Under the pieces are notes generated by a model, which saw only the letters and a list, made by a program, of their open reading frames with translations, was not told the DNA's origin and did not search any database. From contig DLSM01000006.1 in NCBI GenBank assembly GCA_002500135.1, forward strand, positions 184-64,183: a DNA stretch of 64,000 nt, written 5' to 3'. The position numbers and the translations under genes were made by a program. Shown one piece after another: positions 17,256 to 29,200 of this stretch (positions within the stretch are counted from its first letter, which is position 1; each line of letters begins with the position of its first letter). The DNA is from Christensenella sp. UBA7862 (lineage in GTDB: Bacteria > Bacillota > Clostridia > Christensenellales > UBA1242).

Positions 17256-18743
17256 ATGTCGGATAAAATATGTTTTGATGATGAAAAATATCTTGCTTTG
17301 CAAAGCAAACTGATAAGAGAACGAATGAAACAGTTTGACAACAAACTATACATGGAATTTGGCGGAAAGTTGTTTGACGATATGCACGCTTCAAGAGTTC
17401 TGCCTGGGTTTGACCCAAACATTCAAATTAAACTTTTGGACAACTTTAAAAAAGAAAGTGAAATAATTTTTGTTATCAATGCAAACGACATTGAAAAAAA
17501 TAAAATTCGTGCAGACAATGGCATAACTTATGACATGGAAGTGTTAAGACTAGCGGACATTTTTCGCAAGCGTGGGCTTGTTGTAAGTGCTTTTGTAATA
17601 ACACTTTTTGCAGACCAGCCAAATGCTGTGGTGTTTAAAAACAAACTTGAGAGTTTGGGAGAGAGAGTGTATATTCACTATCCAACAAAGGGTTATCCAG
17701 CAGATGTGGAAACGATTGTCAGCGATGAGGGTTATGGCAAAAATCCATACATTGAAACATCAAAACCACTTGTCGTCATCACTGCACCTGGCCCTGGAAG
17801 CGGAAAACTCGCAACGTGTCTTAGTCAACTTTATCACGAATACAAGCGTGGAGTTAAGGCGGGATATGCAAAGTTTGAGAAATTTCCCGTTTGGAATTTG
17901 CCACTTAAGCACCCAGTTAACCTAGCATATGAAGCGGCAACGGCAGACCTTAAAGACGTAAATCAAATTGACTATTATCACCTTGAAAACTATGGCAAAG
18001 TGGCAGTTAGTTATAATAGGGACCTTGAAGCCTTCCCCGTTCTTAGAAACATTATAAGAAAAATTGCAGGAAAAGATATATATTTGTCCCCAACGGACAT
18101 GGGCATAAACACCATTGCGGAATGTATTTTTGATGACAACGTTGCAAGAGAAAGTGCAAAGCAAGAAATAATAAGAAGATACTTAAAGGCACTTGTTGAC
18201 ATAAAGCAAAATGGCACATCAAAGAATGTTGCAGAACGAATTAAACTTTTGATGAACGAGCTGGGGCTTAGTGTTTATGACAGAAAATGTGTAAAGCCAG
18301 CAGAAGAAAAAGAAGCAACCTCTCATCAGCCAAGTGTTGCCATTGAACTTAATGACGGGCGGATTGTTGTTGGGCGAAGAACAATGCTTCTTAGTGCCAG
18401 TGCGAGTGTGGTGCTTAATGCACTTAAAGTATTGTCAGGAATTGAAGACAAGTTTGAACTCATATCCGCTCAAGTTTTGGAGCCAATATTGAACTTGAAA
18501 AAAGATGTGCTTCATTCGGAAAATACAACACTTTCATTAAATGATGTTTTGACCGCTCTATACATCTCTGCAAATTTAAACCCAAGTGCAAAAGTCGCTT
18601 GTGGATACATTCACAACTTAAAACACGCACAGGCACATTCAACACATATTTTAAGCAGAGCAGACGAAGATTGCCTAAAAAGATTGGGGCTTAATGTTTC
18701 ATGTGGGGATAAATTCTCTACTAGCAATCTTATTGAAGTTTAG
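17256..18743 (+). CDS. DUF1846 / UPF0371 family protein
   Basis: This 495-residue cytoplasmic protein belongs to the widely conserved Bacillota family DUF1846. Diagnostic segments are FDDEKYLALQ and LYMEFGGKLFDDMHASRVLPGF near the N-terminus, then VVITAPGPGSGKLATCLSQLYHE in the middle, a nucleotide-loop-like glycine-rich stretch. Length agrees with family members. Structures of relatives are known but no function is established. The gene is monocistronic, with its own promoter upstream, a weak ribosome binding site (AAAGGAATGGG) and a strong hairpin terminator about 200 bases downstream. Confidence 0.93.
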   Translation: MSDKICFDDEKYLALQSKLIRERMKQFDNKLYMEFGGKLFDDMHASRVLPGFDPNIQIKLLDNFKKESEIIFVINANDIEKNKIRADNGITYDMEVLRLADIFRKRGLVVSAFVITLFADQPNAVVFKNKLESLGERVYIHYPTKGYPADVETIVSDEGYGKNPYIETSKPLVVITAPGPGSGKLATCLSQLYHEYKRGVKAGYAKFEKFPVWNLPLKHPVNLAYEAATADLKDVNQIDYYHLENYGKVAVSYNRDLEAFPVLRNIIRKIAGKDIYLSPTDMGINTIAECIFDDNVARESAKQEIIRRYLKALVDIKQNGTSKNVAERIKLLMNELGLSVYDRKCVKPAEEKEATSHQPSVAIELNDGRIVVGRRTMLLSASASVVLNALKVLSGIEDKFELISAQVLEPILNLKKDVLHSENTTLSLNDVLTALYISANLNPSAKVACGYIHNLKHAQAHSTHILSRADEDCLKRLGLNVSCGDKFSTSNLIEV

Positions 18744-18941
18744 GGTTTTGGCGGGCTTCCTTTACAATAAGAGACACACACATTAAAAGATTTGACTTAA
18801 TATAAAAGATATTTGACATATTTCGCAATATAAGTGCAGTTTGGCGAATATAATTTGGCTAAAAGCACACTAAAGTAGTTTTTAAAGAAAAATATAAAAG
18901 ATAATTGCTACATTGTAGTTGTAGTGTAGATTTTGTGAAAT

Positions 18942-18984
18942 AAGTTATCCACAATTTATGGACAAGTTGTGGATAACTTTTTTT
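18942..18984 (+). terminator. Hairpin terminator that also forms an inverted DnaA-box pair
   Basis: A perfect 13-base inverted repeat AAGTTATCCACAA (18942-18954) / TTGTGGATAACTT (18967-18979), 12-base loop, is followed by T's. It fits a Rho-independent terminator for the DUF1846 gene about 200 bases upstream. Each arm also contains the DnaA 9-mer TTATCCACA. Between 18744 and 18941 I see only AT-rich sequence with no gene. Confidence 0.65.
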
Positions 18985-18996
18985 CTATTGCATAAT
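18967..18996 (+). promoter_or_regulatory. Candidate promoter giving a leaderless VTT-protein mRNA
   Basis: TTGTGG (18967-18972), 18 bases, then CATAAT (18991-18996). Initiation 7-8 bases later would fall at the ATG (19004). No ribosome binding site is present upstream of that ATG. Confidence 0.4.
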
Positions 18997-19003
18997 AATA
19001 AAT

Positions 19004-19600
19004 ATGGAAAAAATTAAGAGCAAACAATGGCGAGAGTTTGGCATTGCAATGGGCAAACTTATTTTGACGTTTGGGTTGAGCATCGCCTTTTTTGTCGGGC
19101 TTTATTATTTGCTCAAAAACACAGGCTGGATTGGAAAATTTTCTAATGTAGCCGAGTTGAAGGTCATAATCTCATCTGCGGGCTTTTGGTCATATGCTGT
19201 GTTTGGAGTTATTCAGTTTTTGCAAGTGAGTGTTATTCCCATGCCAGCATCTGTTAGCACCATTGTTGGCGTAATTTGCTTTGGGCCATGGATTGCATTT
19301 GGGATAAGTCTGCTTGCCATTCTTCTTGGGAGCATTGTTGCGTTTTTGCTGGGCAAGACATTTGGCAGCAAGATAATTTTTTGGATTGTGGGAAGAGAAA
19401 AGGGTGAAGAATTTTGCAAGTTGCTACTTCGGGGCAAATGGGCGTTTTTTGTTATGATGTTGTTGCCGCTGTTTCCTGATGACATCTTGTGTCTTGTGGC
19501 GGGAGCGTGCGGAATGGACTTTAAGTTTTTCCTTGTTACAAATATAATAACTAGAACGGTCGGAATATTCTGCTTGTGCTTCCTTGGGGGACTGTTCTAG
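19004..19600 (+). CDS. VTT-domain (DedA/TVP38-like) membrane protein
   Basis: This 198-residue polytopic membrane protein of the VTT superfamily (old name SNARE-associated) has a first helix at about residues 18-38 and a second hydrophobic region at 58-80. Then comes the core VTT segment VIPMPASVSTIVGV with FGPWIAFGISLLAILLG, a glycine-rich GKTFGSK loop, and the re-entrant LLPLFPDDILCLVAGACGMDF with its typical proline and acidic residues. Family members are implicated in lipid scrambling and undecaprenyl-phosphate recycling, which is known for DedA relatives and only inferred here. No ribosome binding site precedes the ATG, and the predicted transcription start coincides with it. A shared terminator separates it from convergent recR. 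Confidence 0.88.
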   Translation: MEKIKSKQWREFGIAMGKLILTFGLSIAFFVGLYYLLKNTGWIGKFSNVAELKVIISSAGFWSYAVFGVIQFLQVSVIPMPASVSTIVGVICFGPWIAFGISLLAILLGSIVAFLLGKTFGSKIIFWIVGREKGEEFCKLLLRGKWAFFVMMLLPLFPDDILCLVAGACGMDFKFFLVTNIITRTVGIFCLCFLGGLF

Positions 19601-19601
19601 C

Positions 19602-19632
19602 AAAAAAGCCAGACTTTCGTCTGACTCTTTTT
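19602..19632. terminator. Bidirectional terminator between the VTT gene and recR
   Basis: GCCAGAC-TTTC-GTCTGAC forms a short stem (one mismatch) between an A-run and a T-run. The right side overlaps the stop codon of recR. Confidence 0.7.
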
Positions 19633-20218
19633 ACAATTCCCTTCGGGCTTCGATTGCACGAGAAAGGGTTACTTCGTCTGCATATTCAAGGTCGCTGCCC
19701 ATGGAAATTCCTTGGGCGAGGCGAGTTACTTTTATGCCAAGTGGTTTTAGCAAGCGGGCGATATACATTGCAGTTGCTTCGCCTTCCACATCGGGATTGG
19801 TCGCAACAACCACTTCTGTTATGCCACCTGCGTTCACTCGTTCCAAAAGTTCCTTAATTCTTATGTCCTCTGGCCCTTTGTTCTCCAGTGGGCTTATGCA
19901 ACCATGCAAAACATGATACACGCAATCAAAGTTTTTCACCTTTTCTATGCTTGCAATGTCTTTTGGATCTTTCACCACGCAAACGATAGGACTTTTTCTA
20001 TGTTTGCAAATTCCGCAAAGGTCGTCAGTGGCAAATCCACCACAAACTTTGCAAAATTTCACTTGCTCTTTGGCAACCACAATGCACTGGGCAAGGTTTC
20101 GCGCGCTGTCCTCATCGCCCCCCAAAATGGAGTAGGCATAGCGTTGTGCTGTTTTTCTGCCCACTCCCGGAAGGCACATAAATGCCCCAACCAATTTTTC
20201 AATAACTTGTTCTTCCAT
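19631..20218 (-). CDS. recR: Recombination mediator protein RecR
   Basis: This 195-residue protein works with RecF and RecO to load RecA at single-strand gaps. It has the helix-hairpin-helix LPGVGRKTAQR (residues 16-26) and a zinc finger with C56, C59, C68 and C71. The Toprim domain starts near residue 78 and includes ISPLENKGPEDI, and the ATP-like Walker-type tail region follows with ATNPDVEGEATAMYI. Length and architecture are normal. recR often follows dnaX and a YbaB gene; here it stands alone downstream of the giant surface gene, 80 bases away. A near-consensus promoter places the transcription start at the ATG, and no ribosome binding site is visible. Confidence 0.96.
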   Translation of the reverse strand: MEEQVIEKLVGAFMCLPGVGRKTAQRYAYSILGGDEDSARNLAQCIVVAKEQVKFCKVCGGFATDDLCGICKHRKSPIVCVVKDPKDIASIEKVKNFDCVYHVLHGCISPLENKGPEDIRIKELLERVNAGGITEVVVATNPDVEGEATAMYIARLLKPLGIKVTRLAQGISMGSDLEYADEVTLSRAIEARREL

Positions 20219-20224
20219 AATGTT

Positions 20225-20253
20225 ATTATATCACAAAATTAAGAATAACGCAA
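20225..20253 (-). promoter_or_regulatory. recR promoter positioned for a leaderless mRNA
   Basis: The minus strand has TTGCGT (20253-20248), a 17-base spacer and a perfect TATAAT (20230-20225). Only 6 bases separate the -10 box from the recR ATG, so initiation should occur at or within a base or two of the start codon. Confidence 0.75.
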
Positions 20254-20298
20254 AGGGAAAGAGGGTTGTTAAAAGGTAATTGCTAACTAGATTTTAAT

Positions 20299-23200
20299 CT
20301 AAGCCCCAGGCTTGCCTAAGTCAGCCCAGAATTTCATGCTTGCACTTGTCCCATATTTATTAGTCTGAGATGCCCCTCGACAGCAAAGCGAACCACTTGA
20401 ACTGACACCTCTATTCCCGTCCAATGTATTTGTTGTATTATACCAAATTACATTAGTCTTTTGGCACTTTACTTCTCCACCTATTCCAAGGACTTCCTTG
20501 CGTCTCCATGTTACAGTGACACCTCCATCGTCCTTAAATGTTATATTTTCACAAATGTATTCTTGATCATTATTGCATCTTATTGTAGTAACTTCTTTGT
20601 GATCACTATGTCTGATCCAATGTGCTGTGTTGTAGTGATCGCCCTTAAAGAGTATATGGCAATAATAATAATTTTGCGATCCTTCATCCAAAGTTACTAT
20701 TCTGGCATATTTGTCGTAATACTTCAAATAATCTCGTGGATAAATATTAACATTGCCAGTGATATGTGAGTAAACTACAAATGATAGCTTAAGATCACAC
20801 GAACCAAACCAAACTGAACCATAAATGTCCCCCCACGAGTAAAACAAAACAGTCCAACTAATTTCATACATATCAATCGATGATACATTACCCGTAACAT
20901 AAAGTGCAAAGTTATCAGGGGACGTTTTTGATGTCTCATTTGCACAAAGTTTACTCTTACTCTTAATTATAATTTTTGCATTTCCGTCGATATAAACCCC
21001 GTTTGATGTGAATGAACTATAGTCAACATAGGCAAACTCTTTGCTATTGTCAGTCTTTCCGCCCTTATTATTTGCAATTTGTGCGCCATCTGTCATGTTC
21101 AATGTGCTGGTGCCACCATCGCCAATTGGTTTGAGGAATGCAGCGCCGCCACGTAGGCTTGCTGTGTTATTTTGAATTTTTGCACTGCTACCACTCATCG
21201 TAAGTCCACCGTTAACATATACACCGCCACCATTACCATCTGTGGCTTCGTTATTTTCAATGACGCCATTAACTGTGAGGTTGCCGCCTGAATACACGCC
21301 ACCGCCATTTGACTTTGCAGTGTTTTTGGCTTGAGATGACGAGCCAACTTGAGCGTCAGCTGCTATTGTCCCGCCTGCTGCGAGGTACAATGCACCGCCA
21401 TCAGTGGTTGCGTTGTTGCCATAGGCTGTTCCGCTGAATGTTATGCTCCCTTCCGCATAGACTGCGCCGCCGTTTGAGGCTTGAAGTTCGCTAAGAGTGC
21501 CGCCGATTGTCGAGTCACCCGCTGTCAGATAAATTCCGCCACCTTTTTGTGCAACAGTTTTAAGGTTTCCATTATCGTCTTTTGAGCCATAAATTTTTCC
21601 AGTAAATTTGAATGTGCTGCCAGCGAAAATTCCACCACCATTGCCATTTGTTGTGTTGCCTGTAAAATAACTATTAACTGTGACTCTTGAAGTTCCCTCT
21701 GCAATGAACATTCCGCCGCCGCTTGAGGTTGCAGTGTTTTCTTGTATGGTATGGTCTTGGTTATTCCCAGCAAACTCCCATGTGACAGTGCCGTTGAGGT
21801 ACACACCGCCGCCTTTGTCTGCTGTATTTCCAAAGATTGAGTAACTTTGGGTTTGAGTACCAACTTTGTCATACGCCTTGCCGCCGTTCATGTAAAGCCC
21901 ACCGCCACCAGTTTTTGCACCATTGTATTTGATGTTTCCACCAAGGAGATAGAATGTTCCACCATTTACATACACGCCACCACCCTCAGTTGCATAGTTG
22001 TAACTGATTAGGCTTGTTTCTTGCCCTTGCATTGTGAATGTGCCGCCACCCTCGACATACACACCTCCGCCTAGGTTTGCTTTATTGGAGCAATGTTCTT
22101 CCTTTGCTGCAGTAGTTGCTGTTGCACCTATTGTGCCTTGCGCCATATTGAAACTTCCGCCACCAACATACACCGCACCGCCGTTTGTGATTGCTCCGCC
22201 TAAGTGGTTATACTTGTGATCTGTCATTGTGCCGCCATTGAAGTTTGTTGTGCCGCCCGCTGTTGCAATTGCGCCACCGTTTTTCGCTTTGTTGTTTTGG
22301 AAGTTGGCTGCAATGTCCACTGTGCCGCCCGACACATAAATTGCACCACCATTTCCGCCACAAGCCGAATTTTGTGTGAAGGTCACCTTGGTAGAATCTT
22401 TGATTTCGACCGTTCCGCCAGTTACAGCCAAAGCACCACCATTCACCGAGTAGTTGTCGTTGAAATTGATTTTTGATGTGCTGTCATCTCCGTTGGCGAT
22501 AACTAGACTTCCGCCGCCGACTGCAATCGCACCACCCATTTGATTTGAGTCAGTGTCGGTGTAGTTGACTGCAAGAGTTCCGTTATCAAATCTCTTGCCA
22601 AACAAGCCTGCGTTGATTGTTGTTGTGCCAGTTGTGTAAATTGCACCACCTTCTTTACTTGCTTTGTTGGATACGAAGATTACGCCTTTGCCAGTTGCTC
22701 CAGTGTAGGTCGACTCGTTTCCTTTAATAGTAAGCATGCCAGTTGTGTAAATTGCACCACCTTTCTCACTTGCTGCGTTGTTTTTGAACAAGATTGCATT
22801 TGCAGTGTTGACTTTTGTATTGTCGCCCTCGGACACTGTATATTGTGCTGTGCCGCTGCCACTTTGTTCGTCGATTTTACTTTGAATGTTTAATGTGCCG
22901 TGGTTTGCAATGCCGCCACCTTGTGGAGCGAAGTTGTATATCACCACGCCGCCGTTTAGATTGAGCGTTCCTTCCTCTGCAACATACACACCGCCACCCT
23001 CGCTGCCCGCAGAGTTGCCAGCACCACGAAGGTCATTTGTGGCGTAATATTTCGTGCCGTTTTCTTCTTTCCCATAGGCGTTGTAAGTTATATTTCTCTT
23101 TTGAGATGTAACTGCCATAGTTCCCGCTTCTGAGAATCTGCCATAGGCGTCTTTAAGGAACTTTTCTGCACCGATAATTCCGTTTGCGATTTCAAGGATT

Positions 23201-26200
23201 GCGTTTTCGTTTACATAAATTCCGCCGCCGAAGATTGAAGCGTCATTGTTGCTTATTTGTGCGTCACTTAACTTAACTGTGGCACTACCTATGAACAATG
23301 CTCCACCGTTTTTCGCTATATTATTTATGATTTTTGCTGAAAGTTTTATAGGTTTTGCATATTCCTCTGAAGTGCCGACCAAATACACACCGCCGCCGTT
23401 ATCCGCTTCATTGTATGAGATTGTGCCGCTTATCAGTTGAACATTGCACACATCGCCATTGAATGAAAGTTCTGCATACACGCCGCCACCATTTGCTGCA
23501 CTGTTGCCGTGACTTGTAAGTTCTTTAATAAGATTTTTTTCTTCATCTGATTTGTATTCGAGTTCTGCTCCACCGATTACTGCGTCTTTGCCGTTCATTG
23601 TGAAGTGACCGCTTGAACCGACAAACACACCGCCACCTTTGTCTTGTGCAATGTTGTTTGAAATTCCGCCGCCAGTCATTGTGAATGTGCCACCCATCAC
23701 ACAAACACCGCCGCCGTTTGCTGCTTTGTTGCCGTCTATTGTGCCGCCAGTCATTGTGAATGTGCCACCCGCTACATGCACACCGCCACCGTTGTAGCCT
23801 GCAACATCTTTCCCTGCATTTGAGCCAGTGATTGAGCCAGCCTCAAGTGTAAGAGTTGATGATGTGAGTGAGCCGCCGCTTGAACTGCCATAGCAAAGAT
23901 ATACACCGCCACCATTTTGGGCATTGTTGCCAGAGAGTGTTGCCCCACTTATCGTGACTGCCGAGCCGCTGATGTAAAGTCCACCACCATTTGTCGCAGT
24001 GTTGCTGGAAATTGTTACATTTGAGCCAAGGGTAAGTGGGTTTGCGTCAGTGTATATTTTTGAATTTTCAATACACAAGCCGCCGCCGTTTGCTGCTGTG
24101 TTATTTGTAATTGTAACATTGCCACCAAATGTAAGTACGCCGCTTTCAGTGAGGTAAATTCCGCCGCCATTTTGGGCATTGTTTCTTGCTACTTGAACAC
24201 CGTCTTTAAGCACCACTTCACCCTTTGAGATGTACAAGCCACCGCCATTTCCAGTTGCTGTGTTTGAAGCTATATTTGTTTCAAGTATCAAAGTTCCGCC
24301 CATGACATACACACCACCACCGTTTGTTGCTTTGTTGCCCGACAATGTAACAATGCTTGGGATAGTCAATGTGCCGTTTGCAAGGTAAATTGCCCCGCTG
24401 TTTGCTGCACTATTACCCGTAAGAGTGACTACACTGTTTGCATCTGACGTCCCAAATGTTACATTTGCTCCGTCAACATACAATGCGCCGCCACCACCTT
24501 TTGCAGTGTTGCCTGTGATAGATGAACCACTGATATTGAGTTTTGTATTGCTGCCCACTGCTTTGATTGTTGTGTCTGTAACTGTGTTACTTGAGATTGC
24601 GACATCTGTCAAGGTTACTGTTGTTTCATTGCCGTCAGTAGAGTTCAAGTTAAAGATTGTTTCCGTGTCGCCGTCCGAGCCGCTGATAGTTGTGTTTGAG
24701 ATATTGACTGCCGCTCCCACCGTTGCGGAAACAATGTTTTTCGCTTTGACGTTGTTTATTGTGCTGTCGCTGAGGGTTAAACTTGCGTTTTTCACGTCAA
24801 AGAGGTTGTTTGAAGTTGAGATGTTTTGTGCTGTCACATTCTTTACCGTCAAACTTCCGCCAGTGAGTGTTGCAACTGAGATGTTATTATCGTCTGAGGT
24901 TCCGATTGTAACATTTTCCATTGTAACACTGCCCGATTGAACTGTAAGAACTGGGGCTGCAGAGCCTATGATGTTTACATTTTTAAGCACCAACTCGCCA
25001 GAAACCACTGTAAGCCATTGTTGTGACGAGAGTTCAAGTTTGACTGTGTATGTTGTGTCAGTGAATTTATATTCATTCTCAACTAATTCATATTCTGCCG
25101 ACTTGATTGTAACTTTGTTTGTGCTAAGGCTTGAAGGTGCAGATGTTGAAACGTTGTTTTTGATAATAAACACAACATATTTGTATTCTGAACCCTTGTT
25201 TGTTGCAGCAGAGATTGCACTGCCCATGCTTTGATAGAATCGTCCGCCGCTTTCTCCTTCTCTTTGCACATAGAAGTTTCTTTCTGCAATGATAATGTCA
25301 TGACCAGTTTCTCCACCCAAGATGAAGCAGTAATTGCTTTCGTCTGAGTCTTTTCCTTCAAAGATATCTTCCAAAATATAATCAGGCCTTGAAATATTTA
25401 CATTGTTTGAATATGAGCCAACTGATGTGTTATATTCTGTTGCTTTAGCAGGGCTTGTAATCTTGATTTTTGGATTGTTATGGTTATATGCCTTGTCAAT
25501 TCTTATCTTCGCAAGGGTGCCTGCTGCACGTTCCAGATAAATTGCGTCATTTATCTTGATATTTCCCGACAAATATTCATCGTCTTTCCCCGCATTGAAA
25601 GTCATTGCAACGCTGCTTGCTTGCTCGCTAAGATAAATGCCGTCACCATATTTTGCAGTGTTTGCCTTGGTCAAGTCTTCACTGTCACCTAACTTTAACA
25701 TGCGAACTTCAATTTGAGAAGAAGTGTTATCTGCACCATAATTTACATAAATTGCTCCGCCTTTTTCGCTTGCCGAGTTCGTGAACATTTGAAGATAACT
25801 TTCATCAGCGCCCTCAAAACGTCCCATGGCATCACTGAAGTAAATTCCGCCGCCGTCTGTTGCCCTGTTCGATGAAACTTCACCGCCAGAGAATGTTGCT
25901 GCTGCTTTTATTACATCTATGTCATTTGTAAACAATGTTTTAAGTTGCTCTGTTTTAGTTTCATTTTTTGATGTAACTTCAGCATATTTCAAACCATTTA
26001 GGAACATTCCGCCGCCGTTGCCAGTTGCTGTATTATTAGAGATTGTTCCGCCAGACATTGTTATGTAAGTTTTATAATATGTCACTGTAGTTTTTGTAGT
26101 TTCTTCACCAGTAGTTTCACTGTTTGAACTACTTTGATTTATTTCTTTGCCGTTTACATAAACGCCACCGCCGTCCTTGGCTTCGTTGGAAGATATTTCA

Positions 26201-29200
26201 CCGCCAGTGATATTTACATTGCACAAGATGTTTGCATACAGTCCGCCGCCATAAGTTGCAAAGTTTCCAAAGATTGTTCCGCCGCTTATTGTGACAGTTG
26301 ACCAAACTTCTTCGCTGTCTTGCTTTGACCCTGTTGCATAAATTGCACCGCCATATTCTGCCACCCCATTTGAAATGCTACCGTCCTCCATTGTGAATGA
26401 AGAATTTTCAATATACACAAGACCGCCACGAAGCCCACTTCGCATGTCTGAAGCAGAAGTTGCTTCGCCTTCAAGTTCTGCACCAGAGATAATAACCTGC
26501 GAAGTGTTTTGGGCAAGAACAATGCTTCCTTTTTGCGTTGAAGATTTGCCATTTATAACAAGGTTACTGCTCAATGTAAGTGTTGCACCGTTAACTTCAA
26601 AGACACGTCCGTCAAACTGCGAATCAGTGTCAACAACAATGTTCAATGTACCGCAACCGCTGTCACCATACACTGCGACAAAGTCGCTATTATAGCCAAT
26701 GGTTGTTGTTTGTGTAACTGCAAAGCCGTTGCTGCATTTTTGATTGAATGTAACGTCACCTTTTGCAGATAGGACAATATTTGAAGTAGTGAAGTTAATA
26801 GTTTCTGTGATGTCATACTCTCCAGCATTTGCAAGAACAAGATATTTTGAATACCCCTCATCAAGTATAACAAGGTCAGCTAATGCCCCCTCTAGTGTTT
26901 CACTTTCCGCATAAAGAATATCCCCGCCAGATTTTTTGCCATAGACTTGGAAGTTCTGCGCTCTTAAGACAGCATGGTCGCCATTATAACTATCTACAAC
27001 TGCTTTAAGACCAAAGCCAGAGCTAATATCCAAGTTGAAGTAGTCGATGTAGTTGAAACTTGAGGTTATGTCGTTTGGCATGAATTGCAAAATCTTGTCG
27101 TTCGCACTGAACTTGCCTTCTTCCAAATAGACATTTATTCTTTTCATATCCTTCTTTGTATGGGTTTCATTTATATTAGTTGTACTTCTGAAAAGTTTTG
27201 TCTTTGCATCGTCTTTGTCAGATTCTGTCTTTATGCTTACAAACGACTTTTTCGACAAGATGTAAATTCCGTCAGAAATGCCGTCAATGTCGCCAGATAG
27301 CACAAGACCAGTTGTAACATCTAGTTCACTTTCGCCCGGCTTGCTTTGTGTTGTGTCAGAAATTGCAATGGTTGCGTTATCGCCGTTTGAGATTGTATTC
27401 TTTATATCAGATATTTCTCCGTCTGAAATATCCAAAACGCCACCCGCAACGGAAAGCCCTGCACCGATTGAAGAACTGTCTTGAAGACTATTGCCAGTGA
27501 TTGTTGTCCCCTTTAGGGTTGTTGTGCCGCCAAAGGTGTAAATTGCACCGCCGCCCGCTTTGCTTGCTGCCGAGTTGCCAGTTATCTGAATTCCCACAAG
27601 TTCAGCATTGCCGCCCGCAACATAAACTGCACCGCCAACGCCTTTTGATGTGTTATCAGATAATGTTGTTTTGGTTCCGCTAATGTTTGTTGTGCCGCCA
27701 AAAATTGCCAATGCTCCGCCACGACTTTCTGCTGTGTTTTTCTCTATGCTGCTGTTCATAATTTCCAAAGAGCCATATGACACAATCGCACCACCAGCAG
27801 TTGCATTGTTTCCGCTAAGGACGGAAGAACCTTTGATTGTCACCGACCCGCCTGCTGCAACATACACACCGCCGCCGTTTGTAGCACTGTTGCTGGTTAT
27901 TCTGCAAGCGTCATCAATTTCCACCTTGCCGCTTTCAACATAAATTGCACCACCATTTACAGTTTTGCCGCTGTTAGAATTGCCGTTTCCATCAAATTTT
28001 GTTGAAGTTGTTATCGTTGCGTTGCCAGATGAACCAAAAACAAAGTAGCAAGCGCCGCCGTTTTCTGTGGCATAGTTTGCTTTGAAAGTTGCAGTTATCA
28101 TTGTGATTTTTGCAGCCCCTTCAGCATACAATGCTCCGCCCATTCTTGCTGAGTTGTTTTCAAACAAATTCTTTTCGCCAGTTTCACTTGCTGTGCTGAT
28201 ATCAGTAATCCTGTTCAAGTTCAAACTTCCGTTTGTAACATAAATTGCACCCCCATATCCGTTTGTGGAGTTTGAGATGAAGTTTGTAAATCTGATTTCA
28301 TGTTCCTCGCTGGAGTTCAGATAAAGTGCGCCGCCGTGAGCCACTTCTGTGCCAGAGGTTGCTCTGTTTCCCTCAAATTTCACGTTGCTTGTTACAAGTT
28401 TACCTTGTTTTTCAACTGCCACAGCACCACCTTGTTGTGCCGAGCAATTTGAAATTGTGGAGTCACTAATATTCAATTCCCCGCTGCCGCTGGTGTAAAT
28501 TGCACCACCCATTTTAGAGGAGCCAGCAGTCAATGTTGAATTTGAAATTGTGACTGTTCCGCCCGCTTGATAAATCGTTCCGCCATTGCCCGTGGCTGAG
28601 CAATATTCAAGGGTTGAGCTATCAATAACAACATTTCCATCTTTGACCCAAATTGCACCGCCATAACTTAAGACTGACTTGTCAAGATTTTCATCTTTTA
28701 CAGAAATCATGTTATCAAGATAAAGTTGGTCTGCTTTGGAATTTCTGATTGTCGTTCCGTTTGAAAGTTTGAGTGTGCCACCCGCAACATAGAACATGCT
28801 TGCACTTACGCTGCTGCTATTTTTGTTGCCTTCCAAAATCATTGGGTGACAAACTTTGCCGTCATTAAGTTTCAAGTCGTTATTTTTTAGGAAGTCTGCA
28901 CTTAGACTTGTAAATTCCAAACTTCCTTTCACAACAAACATAAAGTCTTGATAACCGCTTTCTCTCAAAACAACCGCTCCGTCTGCTGTTTCTCTGCAAT
29001 CGACAAGAACAATATCTTTATTCGCTGCGACTTTAACTGTGTTTTGAGAATTTATAACCTGTCTGCGGAAAAGCCCGAAGTAAGTTTTCTCGTTGTCTTT
29101 TGCTTGCTCAATAGCGTCATTTATTGAAGCGAACATTTTGTATTTGCCGTTTTCGTCCGCTTTAAGCGCACGGATAATCCCCGCCATGGCATAGATATCT

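Noticed and set aside
17256..17300. FDDEKYL at the start of the DUF1846 protein as a partner of the FDEEKFL repeats of protein B
   Set aside because: That segment is part of the normal DUF1846 N-terminus, so the likeness is probably coincidental.
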